A program made the position numbers and the translations under genes. The notes below the pieces were generated by a model. That model was not told the DNA's origin and ran no database searches. It saw nothing but the letters and a program-made list of their open reading frames with translations. DNA of 64,000 nt, taken from Phymorhynchus buccinoides (lineage: Eukaryota; Mollusca; Gastropoda; Neogastropoda; Raphitomidae). Positions 39,601 to 54,300 of the stretch are shown piece by piece; the first letter of the stretch is position 1, and each line of letters begins with the position of its first letter. The DNA lies in assembly GCA_017654935.2 (NCBI GenBank), contig CM065680.1, positions 36,554,897 through 36,618,896 on the forward strand. The letters are read 5' to 3'.

Positions 39601-41844
39601 GTTCAAACAAAACTGTGGCCATGTTTCTGTCCAGATGAGAGGTGGCTTCACATAGAGAAGAGTTTGGCTCGCTTTGTGGGTCTGTACCCTGACTTCTGGT
39701 TCCACTGTCTGGAGGCCTTCATGGTTCCCCTGCGCATCACCCTCCCTCATGAGGCCGTTTACACCCCTTACTACCTGGTCCACGGCAGGTGAGCAAGCAA
39801 GTAACTTGCCATACTGTCTGGACTATATCATGGCACTAGTTTTTAATCTTCACTGGTCTCCCCGCTGCATACAGCCAACACATTCCAATTTTGGAGGAGC
39901 TCAAAGGAGAAAATTGGGAAGATTTTTTTTAAAGACCCACTGACGGACCACGATTAAGTCCCTTAGTTTTTTCTGGGTAGCTGTGACCCACATACAAATG
40001 TCAGCAACTTCAAATTGAGGCTGCTCTTTAAAATTTGTTTCGTTTTCAATTTGGGGACATTTGTATGGGAGTCAAGCCTGGTCAAAACAAGATTTTATAG
40101 CAGCTATAAGAGGGAAAACACGTGAAACCCGTGATTTTGATACGTGATCTGGTGGGTCTTTAAAAAGGCAGGAGAATGGGCCAATCAGGCAGAAAGATAG
40201 TAGATGACAGAAAGCAAACGGTAAAGGCAGAGTCAAAGAGAATGAAAGATTAGTGGAAGTTACAAGCACAGAACTTCCAGAAGGTGGGGGAACTATTTGT
40301 ATGAAAGACCCCCAGTATCCCCACAGGGAAGAAACAGAAGCATGCTTTATGTTTCTTTTTTTCTTTCTTTTTTTTTTTTTTTTTGCTGTCCCATTTTCCG
40401 GGCCGTTCAGTGGCGTTGCTCCCATGCCGTTCATTCCAAATCCCAATTTGCAGCCATACCCCGGTTTGTTCAAGTCGCAGAATCCGAGACCAGCAGTTCA
40501 AGGGGAGCAAATCTATGTTAGGCTGTCAGGAGGCAACCAACCACTGCACTGCTGCTGAGTCACCTTGGTGGAGTTCAGTGGAGCCTGCTCAGGACACCAC
40601 CTACTAAGCCCCCTACTGACGACAGTATTCTTTTAGCTTCCCAGAACACACTGCTCCCCATGACTTTGACCCGAACGCACCAAGGCATAGACTGGATCAG
40701 AAACCGAAACTGAGGTCACCATGAGAGCAGGGCTTCAAAGCCACAGAATTTGATAAAAAATGTTTTTTAATGATTGATGGAAATGAGGCGGATGACTATG
40801 ATGATGATGCTATGGAGTTCCGTATCAGTCTGAGACTGCATGACAGGGCTGTATTCTAATTTCTACGCTTCCTTTCATAATGATATCCCGGCGTTAACCA
40901 GGCCCGAGAACTACAGACACCTGCAGTGTTGGTCTTGAAATTATAGCAACACTCTCAGAATCGCATCAGTTAAGCGGATGAAGCTCGACTGTGTGGTTTC
41001 AGTCTTCCCATTGAGCCCATAGCCACTCACTCTGTGTAGGAGTCAGTCCAGGACCGAAAAAAAACCTTGCCTCTGATGGGATTCGAACCCGAAACCTCCC
41101 AGCCAGTAGTCCACGATGCTAATGCATGCTTTATGTTTCAGAGAAGCTCCCGTGCCAGACAAGGTGAGTCAGCTGTGCAACATGACCCCATCAACGCAGG
41201 GAGAAGTTCAGCTGACCGAGGACCAGGAAAAACAGGCAGTGGAGATGGTCACTGCTGCCTACGGCATCTACTCCGACAATCCCTCCATCCCCACCACTCT
41301 ACCAGAACACCCCTCCATCCCCGCCACTCTACCAGAACCCACAGGAGAGACAGCTCCTGTATGCAGTGACCATAGAGCAGAGCTTGAGAAAATAAAAAGG
41401 GAGCAGCAGCAGAGTGCAACCGCAAACTTTGATTGTGTTGTGAGACTTTCCAGATGCGATATCCCACAGCCTAGTAACAGTACAGGAAAAGAAGATGTGA
41501 CAGAGTTTTGGGAAGAGCGAAGTGGTGCTGCTGCTGAACCTTGGGATTATGAGATTGAGGAGGCTGTTGATGGCGTTGACAGTGAGGACGACATTGCATT
41601 TGAAGCTGAGGAGGATGACAGTGATGCAGGTAAATGACAAATGTTAGTAGTTCTTTTGTGATAATGTAATGTGTGTGTGTGTGTGTGTTCTTTAGTTTTA
41701 TGTCTGTTCACCTGTAAGTGATATTAAAAAAGCAGGACACTTGGCTCCCAGCTTGAAGCCACATTTCACAAGCTGTTCCTACCACTGACCCTTGAGCATG
41801 CATAGGCGCATGGGAGAGCAGCAGGTTCAGCAGGGCGATTACAG

Positions 41845-41920
<76 letters not shown>

Positions 41921-43791
41921 AGCTACTAGTACCATTCACCCTTTAGCATGCCTAGTACTCAGTAGTAGGTAGGTCCATGGTAGGAGTGGTAGGTGACATC
42001 TGGCTTCACTCACAACTACTATTGTGAGTAGTATAAGGGGTCAGGTTGTGATCATCTTTGCATAAGAGCTCTAAGTGTCTTTTGTGTGACTCTGTGTGTG
42101 TGTGTGTGTGTGGTATCCTTCCAAACAGAAGCTTGCAATTTGACACTGATCGATATAATGTCCAGATGCTACCTTTCCACCTAAGAAGAAGGCTGTGACA
42201 TTCAAGAGCACTGATGCGATTCCAAAGCAGAAGAGATACACACCTAGAAAAAGCCAGCCCCGCAAGAATATCAGCGCTGGTATGCAGGATTCAGTGAAGG
42301 CGATTTTGGAAAAGAAAAAGGCACTAATGGGGCATCAGTCCACTCTCATCAAAACTATGCAGAAGGTAAGTGTGTTCATATATTTTTTAATGTTTAATAT
42401 TAACCCCTTCCGTATCTATTGCTGTACCATGTCTACCACAGGGTCGGAGTGTTTTTGTAATCGAATTTCAAGCGAGTTAAATAAGAAAAATCTGTTTGAA
42501 CTGTTCCATACTCTGAAAAACGTAAATCTACAATTCTTTCGCTTTCTACATCTTTTTGTTATTTTTACTTGTGACATAAACAAGTGGACAAATCAGTGAA
42601 GCAACCATCTGAAGGCTAAATTTGGGTTGTCACAGCAATACCACAAATCCATTATCCCTCGGCAGTGAAGGGGTTAAAATAAACAGGAAGAAGGCTATCA
42701 TAATTGATAAAGAGTGTGTGGGTTTGAGTTTTGGACAAGATGAAACAAAACATTCACCAGAAAGTCTTCCCATCTCCTACACTACTAGACCAGGTGGCCA
42801 GAATGGCAAGTCAGAATTATAAGAGATGGAAAAGTGAGGTTCCATTTGCAGAGTATGTTAATTGAGCACTTGTAAAAAAAATTCTTTTTTCTAAGGCAAC
42901 AAAGGAGTTCTTGATTGTAAAAAATTGAATGACATATATGCACGTTTGCATGCAGTGTGCGTGTGAGTGTGTGCGCATGCACCTGTATGTATGAGTGTGT
43001 GTGTTCACTATTGTGCATGTATATGATACTTTGTGGTCGTGTGTATGTGCACAAGTTTATGTGTTCATACACATGTGTGCCTGTCTGTGAGTGGCTGTGT
43101 GTTTATGCAGGTATGCTTACACATTTGTGTATGTGTGTGTGTTTGAGCTCACACAGTTTTATGTATGCATTTAAACAAAGTTGTGTCGTAATCTATCAAA
43201 GTCTGAAAAAGACAATTCTCTAATCGACTGATTTAACCTAGTTTTGGACATTTAACATGTTTTAACTCTGTCTCACACATTGTTTGTGTTACATTACAGC
43301 TTCCTCTGGACACCCTCTATTTCCTGGTCAAGCAGTATTTGGAGCGAGGTGCCCTACCCCCTGGTCTGCCAGAGAGCACTGAACAGTCCCTCATTCGTCT
43401 GTGTGGGAAGTACTGCGTCAAAGACGGAAAGTTGTACAGCAATGATGGAAAGTCGGCAGGTCGACTCATCATCATGGGGGAGAAAACAAGGATCGGTCTG
43501 CTGAGGAAAGCTCACGCACGTGGAGGTACAGTATTTTCTTTGAAAGGATTTCTTTTTGTGTGTCGATGGTTGATTCTGTTATTGATGAGGAGGCGTATGA
43601 AATCAGCACTGTAATAATATTTGTGGGGACTTAAAGTTTTGTTTGGGGGATCTTTTGACTGTTTTATGAACATTCTTTTGTTTTGGAGGCCTGAGTTTAT
43701 GTTCTATGGGGGAAATGAATGATCAACTAGGAATGTGTTATTCTATATATATCTTTTTCTTATTCATACAAGAAGCCATACATCATATGAT

Positions 43792-43869
<78 letters not shown>

Positions 43870-45053
43870 CACCATACCATATATCACACAAAACATATAT
43901 ACTTCAACACAGCTAATCATTTGCTTTGCATTTGACTTATTCAATTACTAAGATTTCATTTTTTCCATTTTTGTTTTGATTATTGCTTGAACAGTCAACA
44001 CTCTGAATAGACAAACTCATTTTTATGTCTGTGTGTCAGAGGTGCATCATAGCAGGAAAAGTGTGCTCAAGTTCCTGTCTAACCTAAACATGTTCTGGAA
44101 TGGAATGAGTTTGGACGTGGATGCTTTCCTCCATTGCTGTCCTGAGTGCACTGAGCACAACCGCCTGGGCACTCAGCCTCAGGTGACCATTGCCAGCAAG
44201 TCACAGGAACTGACCTCAGGGGGAGGGAGAGGGGAGGATCAACCACACCTGTCAGAGGTAAATCAGTTCAAAACAGAGTTTTGACAAACATTGTTTGTTG
44301 AACAAGTTGATGTTTCAATCTGCATGTGGTACATATTGCTAGCACATTCTCAGACCTGACTGTGTAAGGAAAGAGAGAGGGGAATATGAACTGCATTTGT
44401 CAGAGGTAGAATAGATTAAATTGCACAGAATGGTAGGGTTCTAAACTTGCACGCTTGTGATGCTGCTTTGAGTTTGTATGAGAAAAATGTGTTGAATGGT
44501 GATTGCTTTATACATATTATTTATTTTACAGTCATTCAAAAGTTATGCCTTTTGCTATGCGCACGACACTTAGTGTTTAGGTGCCACTGGTTTGATATAT
44601 AGCAATAATTAAATAATAATAATAATAGTACATTTATATAGCGCTTTACCTCAGATGAGCCCATAGCACTTTACAATCAATTATTCATCAACAGACAACA
44701 AAAACAGCATTCAAGAATGACACCAACCAGAACAATGCATATACAAAGCAACTCTCTCTCTCTCTCTCTAACACGCACACACACGCACACACACACACAC
44801 ACACATTTATTGACGCCAACTCGTTCATACCCCATTCAGTAAGCCACAGCATCCGAGCCGCACGGACTGACCACATACACCAACACACATACACAAACGC
44901 CCTCATGCACAACATACGCACGCAGACAGACACACACACACGCACACAGACACACACACACACACATGCGTGCACACACAACCCACTAAACCAAAACACA
45001 CACAAGCACACATGTATCCACACATGCATGCTCACACACACACACACACACAC

Positions 45054-45094
<41 letters not shown>

Positions 45095-48000
45095 CACAAA
45101 ACACAGCACAAACCTCTTATTCAATCTTCCCTTACGTGCACACAACGAGACAACTGATCAAATATTTAGGGTGCAGCAGGAAAAAGATGGGTTTTAACCC
45201 CTTGCCTGCAATATAAAAACAGTTTTATATTAAAACACAGAGCAAAACAATTATAAATAAAGAGATCGTCAATGAGAGACCGTCAACCGCAAACATCAAT
45301 AACTTCACTTACAAAAAAACCCAACTGTTCTCAGTTCAATAGTCAACATTTAGTTTGAGATTTAAAGAACCTATGAACATTATATTTTGTTATTTTCGTA
45401 ATCTAAAAGATTGATTCAATGTTTAAAATGCAGGATGAAGAAGAGGAGTTCAGTTATGAGGAGCTGACACAGTTTCTGACTGAGGGCACTGTCCCTGCCG
45501 CCTTCACTGCCCACCAGCAGCAGAGGATCAAGGAGCGGTCAGCCTCCTTCACAGTCATGGACGGGTCACTGCACTACCACACACAGGGCAGGAAGGGCCC
45601 TGTGCTGCTCTCTGACACTGCAAAACAGGCAGCCATACAGGAGGCTCATGTCGGTTAGTGCCATCTTCATTTTATTATGTGAAGTATTCAGCGTTGTCAC
45701 GGTCATGGACGGCTCACTGCACTACCACACACAGGGCAGGAAGGACCCTGTACTGCTCTCTGACACTGCAAAACAGGCAGCCATACGGGAGGCTCACGTC
45801 GGTTAGTGTCAACTTCATTTTATTATATTATGTGAAGTACAGGAGGCTCATGTCAGCTAGTGTTTGAATGCGAAGTGAAGGATACAATCAGAATGATCGT
45901 GTTATGGGATGTTAAGTCACTGTGCATCAATAACTATTTTGAAGAAAATGAATGGGTAATAGCTTAAAACTGTTTGGATGTTGAGTTTAAGTCATCTTTT
46001 TTTCCTGTATGATGTTTATGATTGATAAAGAAAAACATTATGGATGTGTTTGGGCATCGAATAACCAGTTGTATGCAGACTAAGGATTGCAAAATCAAAA
46101 TTGGAAATGTTAATTAAGATGAAGGTAATGTAACGCATAATATTCCTTAGTGCTGTGACACAGCAATATGATTAATCGCCTGAAGAAAAATGTGAAACAC
46201 AAATTATGGGGATTTGTGTTCTTTGTGTACTTGTAATTGTGCAAAATATTCCTTATCCACTTTGTAGAACAGTTGCTACGACTTTTGGTGATTCTGTCAT
46301 TTTTCTACCAAGCCAATGGTTATGACCAACCAAAGAAAATGTTTCGTTTTTCTGAATCAACAATCAACTTGCTTGACACCATCTGGTTTGTCTCCCCCTC
46401 CTGTCAGAGAATGGGGTTCACCAGAGTCCTCAGGACACCCAGGGCAAGCTGAGGGGTGCCTACTTCTGGCGCAGCATGACCTGGGATGTGATACAACTTG
46501 ATTAACACTGTGTGGTTTGTCTCTGTTGATTAACACTGTGTGGTTTGTCTCTGTGTGGTTTGTCTCTGTTGATTAGCACTGTGTGGTTTGTCTCTGTTGA
46601 TTAACACTGTGTGGTTTGTTTCTCCCTGTCAGAGCATGGGTTTCACCTGAGTCCTCAGGACACCCAGGCCAGGCTGAGGGGTGCCTACTTCTGGCACGGC
46701 ATGACCTGGGATGTGATACAACTTGATTAACTCTGTGTGGTTTGTTTCTCCCTGACAGAGAATGGTGTTCACCTGAGTCCTCAGGACACCCAGGCCAGGC
46801 TGAGGGGTGCCTACTTCTGGCACGGCATGACCTGGGATGTGATACAACTTGATTAACACTGTGTGGTTTGTTTCTTCCTGACAGAGAATGGTGTTCACCT
46901 GAGTCCTCAGGACACCCAGGCCAGGCTGAGGGGTGCCTACTTCTGGCACGGCATGACCTGGGATGTGATACAACTTGATTAGCGCTGTGTGGTTTGTTTC
47001 TTCCTGACAGAGAATGGTGTTCACCTGAGTCCTCAGGACTCCCAAGCCAGGCTGAGGGGTTCCTACTTCTGGCGCGGCATGACCTGGGACGTGATGAGGC
47101 AGGTGCTGCACTGCTGCGGGCAGGACGCCCTGGCCAGGGAACCTGTGCTGCACCGCAACCCCCTCATCCAGGAACGGGTCACCAAGATGCGAGCATACTA
47201 CACTGAAGGGGTTAGTTTCTAGCATTCTTCTTCTTCTTCTGCGTTCCCAGGCCAAAAGGCCATAATGGGTAAAGTACGTATGTGTCCGTTTTCAGTTTTC
47301 AATGGTCTCCCCGTTGCATACAGCAGACACATTCCTACTTCAGAGGAGGTTTTAGCATTCAAAAATGAGGTGTTTGTTTGAAAATGGTTGGGGCAGAACA
47401 TGTGCTAAATTTAGTGTGGAAAAAAAGAGATGTTGAAGAAGTTATTTTTCTAAGTTTAGACCAATGCTGGTTTGTTAATATTGGTTATCAACAATAAAAA
47501 AGAAATAATGGAAAGGAAAAAAAGTGCCGTATTTTTCGGACTATAAGGCAATACCTTTGTTTTCATGACTGAGACTCCTACACCTTATAATATGACTTAA
47601 TAAGATAGTAAGAAAATATAGTAACAAAATCTGAAGTTTGTGTAAAATTTGGGGGTGCGCCTTGTGATAAAGATGCTTTAAAGTCTGAAAAATATGGTAT
47701 ATTACAAATTAAATGCATACTGTTGTCAATGTGATGAATATTCGGGTGATGTTTATTTTCCTATGACCAGTAGTAACTTCAGTAGAAATAAAAGAGAAAA
47801 TCAAAGTTTACAATAGTTGATTTCTTTTCTGTTGTTTTGTTGATTAAATTAAATTTGTAAAAAACTTTTTTCCCCCTCATCATTTTTAAAATTCTGTACG
47901 GAAGTAACAGTCAGATATATTAGGGTCAATGTATTGTTAACTATACATAAGAATAATCCTTAATCTGAATAAAAATAATCCTTAATCACTCTTGTGAAAA

Positions 48001-48287
48001 GTGCATAATTGAAGATGCTTAGATCATCTATGCATTTGTGTTTGTTGAAAATATTTTACTAAGCCTCATTTCATTTTTGTGTTTAGTGATATTGAAAATG
48101 ATGGCATAATTTCAGAAGGTTCCTGAGCTTGATCCAAACGGCATTACTGTGGCAGAAGTTGGTAAGTTTAAACTTTTGTGACAATAATAAAAATATTTTT
48201 GATTTTGATTAATCAAAATTGATTTTCCGCAATGTGTGTGGAGTGCAAAGTCAAAAGAAACATTTTGTAGTGCATAAAATCAGATAA

Positions 48288-48346
<59 letters not shown>

Positions 48347-51300
48347 GTGGTAACTACACATAAAAAATATGATTGAAGATGCTGCATTCTTCACTTTCAT
48401 GTAAGTTTAAATGTCATGAAGATGTTAAATGCATGCGATTTTTCATTAGACTGTATTCTATTACCCGGCAGTAAGTATGTGAACACTTAGTTTTAGCATA
48501 TTTGTGCATGACAGCCTGTGTGGTTAAAAAAAATGGAAATGACCATGTTCTAGAAAGCAAAGCAAAAATACTGGTAAATTAAGATCTTTACAAACAAGAA
48601 CTATTTCTTTGGGTACCAGAACTATGGAAATGTAATTATTATAAACAATTGGTGGGTTATTGTTCACAGAGAAAAGTGGTGATGAGACCTCCACAACAGA
48701 TGTTGCAGAGAAAGGCTTAAAGTTGGATCTTGCTGTAATCATAACCTTGAAAAACATCATAGGTGAGTGATTTGTTTTATGACTGTTTAGGTGAGCTAGT
48801 GGGAATCCACATGCTTTCAGCTCCCTAGAACCTCTGATTTTGAAGTAAGAACTAAAGAAGATATTTATTTACTTTGTTCTGTTCTGGGAATAAATGCAGA
48901 CATATTAAGTTTCTGTGAGATAAAGCAACATGAAATATGGGAGACACATTTTGTTGCATGTTGGTTTTGGTCTGTGTTCTTTTATTTGCTTAGAATGTTC
49001 TCATTGTCTTTATCAGTGTACACAGTCATAGGCTGTACATACACACATGAAGTCTGATGAAGATGCTTTGTGATGAGTTTTGGTTTTTCATGGTCGTCAG
49101 GACTACAAGCAACAAGAAACTTATCTGAACTGTCATGCTTTCACCTTGTCCTATGGACATGTGCTTGTTTCGCTCACTCTCCTGCAGTGAAGCACACATG
49201 CACATCCAGTCACAGAAAGATGCTGTTTTCCATTATTGGTTCACTCTGTTCATTTGCAGAGGCCCTTGACAAACAGCTGAGTGAAAAGAAGAAGGAAGCG
49301 GAGAGGAGAGAAGAAAGCAAACAGGACTCCTCAGCAGCTAATGGTGGCAACCAGAGAGGGCACAAGTGCCAGATATGTGGGGAATTTATCCTGGGCATTG
49401 TGAAATACAAAAGTAAGTCCATAAAAAGCTGTGTGTTCAGGGGGCTAGATCTGTGGGGAATGTATCCTGGGCATTGTGAAATACAAAAGTAAGTCCATAT
49501 AAAGCTGTGTGTTCAGGGGGCTAGATCTGTGGGGAATCTATCCTGGGCATTGTGAAATACAAAAGTAAGTCCATTTAAAGCTGTGTTCAGGGGGCTAGAT
49601 CTGTGGGGAATCTATCCTGGGCATTGTGAAATACAAAAGTAAGTCCATATAAAGCTGTGTGTTCAGGGGGCTAGATCTGTGGGGAATCTATCCTGGGCAT
49701 TGTGGCCTATATCAAAAGTAAGTCCATATAAAGCTGTGTATTCAGGGGAGCTAGATCTGTGGACAATTTATTCTGGGCATGGTGGCCTATGTCAAAAGTA
49801 AGTCCCAAAAAAGCTGTGTGTTCAGGGGGCTAGATCTGTGGACAATTTATCCTGGGCATTGTGGCCTATGTCAAAAGTAAGTTAGGCTTAATTTGTTGGG
49901 GGGACAATGATGTAAGATTAAGGATACACACACATTAGACGTGGAAACCCATGCGCTTGTTTTTTTCCTTTCTTTTATTTATTTTTCTGATAAGCGCATG
50001 AGGTTACCGAGTCTAATGTGCATGTGCCCTTACTCTTGTAGCGTGCAGTTGTTAAAGTGTGTGAAGTGTGTGTTAGAGAACTCGGAGAGAGGGGTGAGGG
50101 AGACATAACTCGAGAGATGTGAAAGAAGTTGGGGTATAATTTTGTCAGAAGAATATTTCTAATGCTTGTATTTATAACTTGTTTTTAAAAAAAAGATATA
50201 TATTTTGTTTATTTTTGTGTGTGTATGTTTGACGTGTCCGCACATAAATTATCCTTGTTTGATCTGAGGACAAAATAAAACAAAAGTGAAGTTAAAACAG
50301 TGACAAAAGCTCTAAAAACAAATACATGGCAGGGTGTTTGACAGTGAATGGCTTTGTATTGGGTGGGAGTGTAGAGTGATGTCAGGTGAATATATTCGCC
50401 CATGGTGCTAGAAGAGTTAACAAGATGGCAAGCCAAATAAACATGCATGTTATTCAATTTGCTTCTTTTGAGGAAAAAACAAATAGCAAAGTTGTACTTT
50501 AGACACCTCCCTCATGTTTATGACGCTTGATCTCAAAGTCTGAACTGGAATAATAAAATCTGAATTTTGTGTCAAATTTGGTGACAGTCTATAATTGTTG
50601 AGGCTAATTCAAATTGCTGATGGCTTTCTTCTTTCTTTCAGTCCACGTGTACAAGCACACTGGCGTGAAGCAATTCAAGTGTTCCACGTGTGGCAAGTCC
50701 TTCACCACCAACAGAAGTCTGCTGACTCACAACAGAAAGCACACCGGAATCAGACCATTCCTGTAATGTGTCACTTTCCATGGCTTTTGGATGTTTTTAT
50801 GAAATTGTTTTTGTCCTCAATGTTTTTGTTTTTTGTTTTTTTTGTCCTCAATGTTTTGTTTTCTTATTGATTTGTCTGTCAATAACTTTACCGTAAAAAG
50901 TCATCAGACCTAGTTATCTTAAGCATTACGAGTAGCAGTCTACCGTAAAAACTGGACTTTAAGATGCACCTGTATATAAGCCGCATCCCCTAAATTGACA
51001 AAATATTAGGTATTTATTCACATATAAGCCGCACCAGTTTATAAGACGCAGAGAAAATTGTATGTGCACAAACCAACACAAATATAGAAATTCTCCTATC
51101 AGAACATAAGTATTTAATGTCCTCAGACACTTTAAGCATGAGATTTGAATCTATTGATTACCAAAACCAGTTTTGAGTCTAAAGAAGCTCATAATAGGCT
51201 GAAGAATGTGGCCAGAAACAGATTTAATCATACTGATAAATGTAGAATGGAAAAAAAAAATCCACAGATAAACCGCATCAGTCTATAACTATAACTTGTA

Positions 51301-54300
51301 TAGTTGGCATGGGCCAAAGTTGAGGAAAAAAGTAATGGCTTATAGTCCACATTTTACGGTACCCAAATGTGGATGCATGCTACCCTTAACATTAATAATT
51401 CTACCTATCACTCTTGATTGTTACACATTTTCTGTGAACTGTGCTTGATGGTTTTAAATGAGGTAGACTACACATTTGACACCAAGACTACTCATTTAAG
51501 CGATTCAAACTATGCATGGCTTCTATAACAATTTATCTTCTTTAAAATCATGCTCCTCCAGGCAAGCCTTTATGAAAGCACTTAAAGCTAAAATGTTGGA
51601 AGCTCTATGAAAGCATCTCTGTAATTTTGGAAATCAGCGTCTAATGTGTCATAACACTTCGGTATTGGTTGTTACTTGAATCATGTGATTTGGATGGGTT
51701 TTTTGCTTTGATTTATTGTTTGTATGAATCTCCCATTCTCACTCATGTATTTTTTAAAAATTTCAGCTCTCCTCATTTCCCCACCCCCCTTCTCTCTCTC
51801 TCTCTCCCTCTCTCTCTCTCTCTCTCCTCCTCATCCTCCTTCTTTTTGTTCTTGTTCTTTAGTTGCATTTGCATGTATATTATGAATTGCATTTTTTTGA
51901 ATTTTATGTAAATAATTTTATATGTATTTATTTGTCTAATTAACAATTGTATGTATTCTTGTGATGGTTTGTAAAACGAATGTTTTTTGTTCTTTGCACT
52001 CTTTTGTGTGCACTTTCATTTGAATCAGTCTTTGTTGTTATTTTGTTCTCTTGAGGATAGGATGTAAAAAAGCTGTATGCTTATTCCTTTTATCCTCATT
52101 AAAGATGATTTTGACTTCACTTGACTTGACTATAAGGGGTAACCTGCTCTGACTTATGAACAAATAATTTTATGATTTGTTGTGGAAGATCAAGCTGCAA
52201 GGTATCTCTGTATCAACATTTCGGTTAATTATAGAATTGATCTACAGAGTGACTGGTGCTGGATACAGGGTTAAGAAAAGAGTGTCAGTCCTTGGTTTGG
52301 GTTAGTTTGAATGTTGAAAACTTTGTGAACAGATTTTCACAGTTTGTAGACAGCTAGGATATCATGTTGAATATTGCCCCCTTAAATTTGAAGTTCCATT
52401 GTTTTTAGGGCTATATGGTTCAGATTCAGGGAACAAGAACTTTTTAAAGGTTAATGACATGTTGTAAGAGCACTCAAAGGGATCAATATATTCACATGAT
52501 TAGTAACAAAACTAGGTGCATATTCACAATATTTTAAAGGCGAAAACCATAAATTTGGTCAGAACATTTTTGTCAAATTCAATTGAAAATAGAGCTGTTT
52601 TTGGAGTTCACAGTTTTCAAATGTCTATGATTTAAAAATGTACTTGAAGAAAGGACATTGCTTTATTATTTTGTAGTTCGTTCAGTAGTGGTCAGTGATG
52701 ATGACTTTTAGTCTGTATAAAACTACCGATTAATGACAATTGAACTAAATACTGCTCTACGACGCCAAACCTGGCCAGGGGGGGAGGAACTGCAGGTGCA
52801 GCTTTGGGGCAGCTGCACCGACCTGGAGAAGACAGTGGACTTTGTCATGGCAACCAACTTGAACGTCTGACGCTGCCAGCTACATCGACCGCTGAAGAAG
52901 AACTAAATACTTTCAGAGAATTTTCTGATGGTAGTGGTTGATATTTTTCTGTCTTTTTCTTCTTTTTATTTTATAGATGCAACCTGTGCGGGCGAGGTTT
53001 TTTCCGCAGTGCTTCGCTGCATTACCACCTGAAGGCCCACGCTTCGGGTGGAGGAACGCCTGTGTCATGCGACATTTGCCATCGCAGCTTCGCCACCCAA
53101 AACCGCCTGGACCGCCACAAGGAGTTCAAGCACCCTGTGCAGGAAAAAGTTTTCATTTGCAACCAGTGTGGGAAGCATTTCACCGCAGCAAGTGAGAATG
53201 ATTGCTTGATCTCTGGTTACTTTGCAGATTTAAGAGGAAAAAAATCCATATTCACATTTTTTTTAAAAATGGGAGAACATGGAATTATGTGTTTATCTGT
53301 CTGTGCTTCTGTTTGTGTGAGGCAGGGTTTGTGCTGCCTCTTCAAAGCTTAACTTCTGTACCAATAATGAAAGCTGACAGGTGTTTTTCGCTATCACAGC
53401 AATGATGCCCATTATGTCATTTTACCTCAAGAGTATCTTTTCTTTTTAAATAAAAATGGTTATGGCGCTGTCTTTTTTACCTTTTATCAGAATATACTTA
53501 CACATTGTTTGGAAATCATTTTTGCGTTTCTTAAACATTTTCCTGCTTGACCAATAAACAATATGAATTATGTAATATTTTCTAGCATTTATTTTCAGTT
53601 ATGCATGGTTTCTATATCCTAAGTTATCTTCTGAGTTTAAAGAATACATGTAAAACCAACTGAATACTACCTGTTGTGCAGGGAGTCTAAAGCGTCATGA
53701 GCAATGCCACTCAGGAATCCTGCAGTACCAGTGCCAGTACTGTCCCAAAGCCTACAATCGTAAAGAGTACCTCAACACCCACCTCGCCAACCACCCGGAG
53801 CATGAAAGAGTGAAACGCAGTAATAAAACGACAGCAAAGCCCCCAACTCAACCTCAGAATATGGACAATACCTCAGTTCCCGGCTCATCTGGTGACAGCA
53901 TCATTCACTGGACAGACGAGCCGCGGTCGACTTGTCGGGTTGAAGATATAGGCGGCATGACTTCTTACCAGCGTCAGACCGTGACAGCGCATCACACCCT
54001 CCCTTCTTCACAAATCTCCTCTGCCCAAATCACTCACGTCTCCCCCCACCTCACTCCCAACAGCGTGGCCGCCCATTCCCACCCTATCCACCACCCCCTT
54101 CATCACCCCATTACCCACTCGGCCCGACTGATGAATGTGGCCGGTCCTCACGGCCCGCTGTCTCTGACTATGGCTTCAGCTCGGCCCCAGATTGAGGTGA
54201 TGCACACAGGGAGCAGGCAGGAGATACTGCTGCAGCATGAGGCTGTTCCCATGCAGTTTGAAGTGGAGGGGGCAAACTTGTCTGAAACGGATTTAAGCGC

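Larger units (their letters stand above)
36501..50420. repeat. Right arm of large inverted duplication
   Basis: Counterpart of 15935-34740. It has an extra about 650-bp insertion (44610-45262) and a longer exon-k array (46404-47010), but lacks the four left-arm insertions. Bases 36501 to about 43.6 kb look almost identical to the other arm. Confidence 0.9.

Noticed and set aside
41329..41640. 103-codon minus-strand ORF with hydrophobic N-terminus
   Set aside because: It is the complement of exon f of copy 3 and appears only as a shadow; same for 29598-29909.
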